The notes beneath the pieces were generated by a model. That model searched no databases and was not told the DNA's origin. It saw only the letters and a program-made list of their open reading frames with translations. 33,802 nucleotides of DNA from Pseudomonas sp. Fl4BN1. GTDB lineage: Bacteria > Pseudomonadota > Gammaproteobacteria > Pseudomonadales > Pseudomonadaceae. Made by a program: the position numbers and the translations under genes. The DNA is taken from NCBI RefSeq assembly GCF_009908285.1, contig NZ_JAAARM010000052.1, positions 1 through 33,802 of the forward strand, written 5' to 3'. How positions within the stretch are numbered: the first letter of the stretch is position 1; each line of letters starts with the position of its first letter. Shown one piece after another: positions 32,498 through 33,802 of the stretch.

Positions 32498-33457
32498 ATG
32501 TGCAAATCCCCGCTCCTCACCGCCCGGGTGCAAAGCCTGCACTATGAAGCCGAAGGCATCATCAGCGTCGAGCTGCGGCCGTTGGGCGACACCCAGTTCC
32601 CGGCCTTCGAGGCCGGTGCCCATATCGACCTGCACCTGGCCAACGGCCTGGTGCGCAGCTACTCGCTGCTCAATGCACCCAGTGACCCGGGGCGTTATCA
32701 GGTGGGCATCCTGCGCGACCGCAACAGCCGCGGAGGCTCGGAATACGTCCACAGCCAGCTGCGCGTGGGCATGACGTTGTCGATCTCGGCACCGCGCAAC
32801 AACTTCCAGCTCGACCTGAGCGCGCCCCACAGCGTGCTGGTGGCCGGCGGCATCGGCATCACACCGATCTACTGCATGTTCCGCCAGTTGCTGGCCCTGG
32901 GAAAATCCGCCGAGCTGATCTACTGCGCCCGCACTCGCCAGGAGGCCGCACTGGTAGTCGCCATCGATGGGCTAGAAGGCTCGGTCCGCTATCACTTCAA
33001 CGATGAGCAAGGGCTACCGCCGGACCTGGGGGACTACCTGACCGACTACCCTGGCGACACACACTTCTACTGCTGCGGCCCGACGCCGATGCTCGATGCC
33101 TTTGAAAGCACCTGCGAACGCCTGGGGTATGCCCACGGGCATGTCGAGCGCTTCGTCGCTCTCGAGACCGTCGCCAGCGATGATGCGCTGAGCCACTACC
33201 GCGTCGAGCTGAAGAAGTCCGGTCGCACCCTGGAAGTGCAGGCCGGGCTGAGTCTGCTGGAAGTCCTGCTGGAGGCAGGTTGCGACATCGACCACAGCTG
33301 TCGCGAAGGCGTTTGTGGTTCCTGCGAAACCCGGGTCCTGGAAGGCGAGATCGACCACCGCGACGGGGTGCTGACCAAGGCCGAACGTGCGGCCAACCGC
33401 TCGATGATGGTGTGTGTCTCCGGCTGCAAGAGCCAGCGCCTGGTGCTGGATCTGTAA
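32498..33457 (+). CDS. VanB-type oxygenase reductase (FMN, NAD, plant-type [2Fe-2S])
   Basis: Role: passes electrons from NAD(P)H through FMN and a ferredoxin centre to the Rieske oxygenase. Seen: 319 residues. FMN-binding RSYSLLNAP is at about 53-61, the NAD domain has VAGGIGITPI and YCCGPTPML, and the C-terminal ferredoxin domain has CREGVCGSCET with a fourth Cys in VCVSGCKS. Order FMN-NAD-FeS is that of the phthalate dioxygenase reductase class. Start choice: two adjacent ATGs; 32498 has AGAGG at 6 bases, 32495 only at 3. It is the last gene before a strong terminator. Confidence 0.94.
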   Translation: MCKSPLLTARVQSLHYEAEGIISVELRPLGDTQFPAFEAGAHIDLHLANGLVRSYSLLNAPSDPGRYQVGILRDRNSRGGSEYVHSQLRVGMTLSISAPRNNFQLDLSAPHSVLVAGGIGITPIYCMFRQLLALGKSAELIYCARTRQEAALVVAIDGLEGSVRYHFNDEQGLPPDLGDYLTDYPGDTHFYCCGPTPMLDAFESTCERLGYAHGHVERFVALETVASDDALSHYRVELKKSGRTLEVQAGLSLLEVLLEAGCDIDHSCREGVCGSCETRVLEGEIDHRDGVLTKAERAANRSMMVCVSGCKSQRLVLDL

Positions 33458-33487
33458 CCGTCGGTGGCGTCCTGTTGCAAGGCTTGT

Positions 33488-33515
33488 GGCCGGTCCCGGG
33501 GACCGGCCTTTTTTT
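33488..33515 (+). terminator. Intrinsic terminator of cluster B
   Basis: GGCCGGTC and GACCGGCC form a perfect 8-bp stem around CCGGG, followed by seven T residues, 31 bases after the reductase stop codon. Confidence 0.93.
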
Positions 33516-33643
33516 GCACGCCTGTTCACCAGCAAAACACCTCGTGCACCCAATCGCCCCCAAGGTGCAATAAAGACGCACTTGTCCGGGGCCCGGCTGT
33601 TACCCCCCAGCGCTGATGTTTCAAGGGCTGCACAAGCCCCTGT

Positions 33644-33690
33644 GTTTCCCATATAAACCATTGTTTTATATGAATTAATTTATATAAACC
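33644..33690. promoter_or_regulatory. Cluster of GTTT/ATATAAAC sites like those before cluster B
   Basis: GTTTCCCATATAAACC (33644-33659), GTTTTATATGAATT (33663-33676) and AATTTATATAAACC (33677-33690) all resemble the GTTTCATATATAAAAC motif or its complement, packed into 47 bases of AT-rich DNA. Confidence 0.45.
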
Positions 33691-33705
33691 GACAGCCTCA
33701 ATGGC

Positions 33706-33721
33706 TGGCACAGTTTCTGCT
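33706..33721 (+). promoter_or_regulatory. Sigma-54-like (-24/-12) promoter near the window end
   Basis: TGGCACAGTTTCTGCT has TGGCAC at -24 and TGCT at -12 with GG and GC exactly 12 bases apart; two positions deviate from consensus. It points rightward out of the window and lies just downstream of the AT-rich motif cluster. Confidence 0.55.
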
Positions 33722-33802
33722 CTGCTCCTGATAGTTCATGGGACAAATACCGTTTCGCCGGTAAAACCAACAACAGCCCATGACCTAAAACCGCCCAACC
33801 CG

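Larger units (their letters stand above)
33516..33802. other. Non-coding stretch after cluster B, AT-rich at 33640-33690
   Basis: No gene is seen to the window end. The stretch contains the motif cluster and sigma-54-like promoter listed next, so a rightward gene probably starts just outside the window. Confidence 0.5.

Overview
The window looks like a chromosomal segment of a Pseudomonas of the fluorescens group (protegens/chlororaphis-like). The reasons are high GC with strongly GC-ending codons, the purE-purK pair, an aspA with a divergent LysR-type gene, and many REP-type palindromes beginning GTAGGAGC. No IS element, prophage, tRNA, rRNA or CRISPR array was seen.

Left part (1-10512), mostly core genome: the first codons of a leftward transporter-like gene, a YciA-like acyl-CoA thioesterase, a YeaD-type hexose-6-phosphate mutarotase, a DUF3299 exported protein, a GlsB/YeaQ-type membrane protein, purK and purE behind a leader with two terminator-like hairpins, a HypT-like LysR regulator, aspA with a strong terminator, a 500-bp structured intergenic stretch before a small Pseudomonas-type protein, a UBA-like protein and a YcxB-like membrane protein. 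Two loci carry triplets of REP elements with the same exact 108-bp period.

Middle part (10558-18074), cluster A: seven tightly overlapping genes. They encode a KAS III enzyme, an NAD-dependent epimerase/3beta-HSD-like reductase, a metallo-beta-lactamase-fold hydrolase, a PaaK/F390-synthetase-like adenylating enzyme, an ATP-grasp ligase, a GNAT/FemAB-like acyltransferase and a Rieske oxygenase. This looks like a compact biosynthetic operon for an acyl-derived, probably amidated and oxidised small molecule or lipid. I recognise no characterised pathway with this gene set.

Right part (18428-33457), cluster B: about 17 co-directional genes with overlaps or short gaps, ending at a strong terminator. 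It combines a TauABC/SsuABC-like importer, two SDRs (one without the catalytic Tyr and Lys), a cupin, an alpha/beta hydrolase, an IclR regulator, a ThDP enzyme, an aspartate-dehydrogenase-like protein, an aldehyde dehydrogenase, a two-module VOC (extradiol-type) protein, a NicC-like flavin monooxygenase, a 26-codon ORF, a recombinase-like HTH small protein, and a Rieske oxygenase with its VanB-type reductase. It is most simply read as import and stepwise ring oxidation, cleavage and side-chain oxidation of an unknown aromatic or N-heteroaromatic compound. AT-rich DNA with a recurring GTTTCATATA-type palindrome and sigma-54-like -24/-12 elements lies both upstream of this operon and after its terminator, suggesting shared control with a neighbour outside the window.
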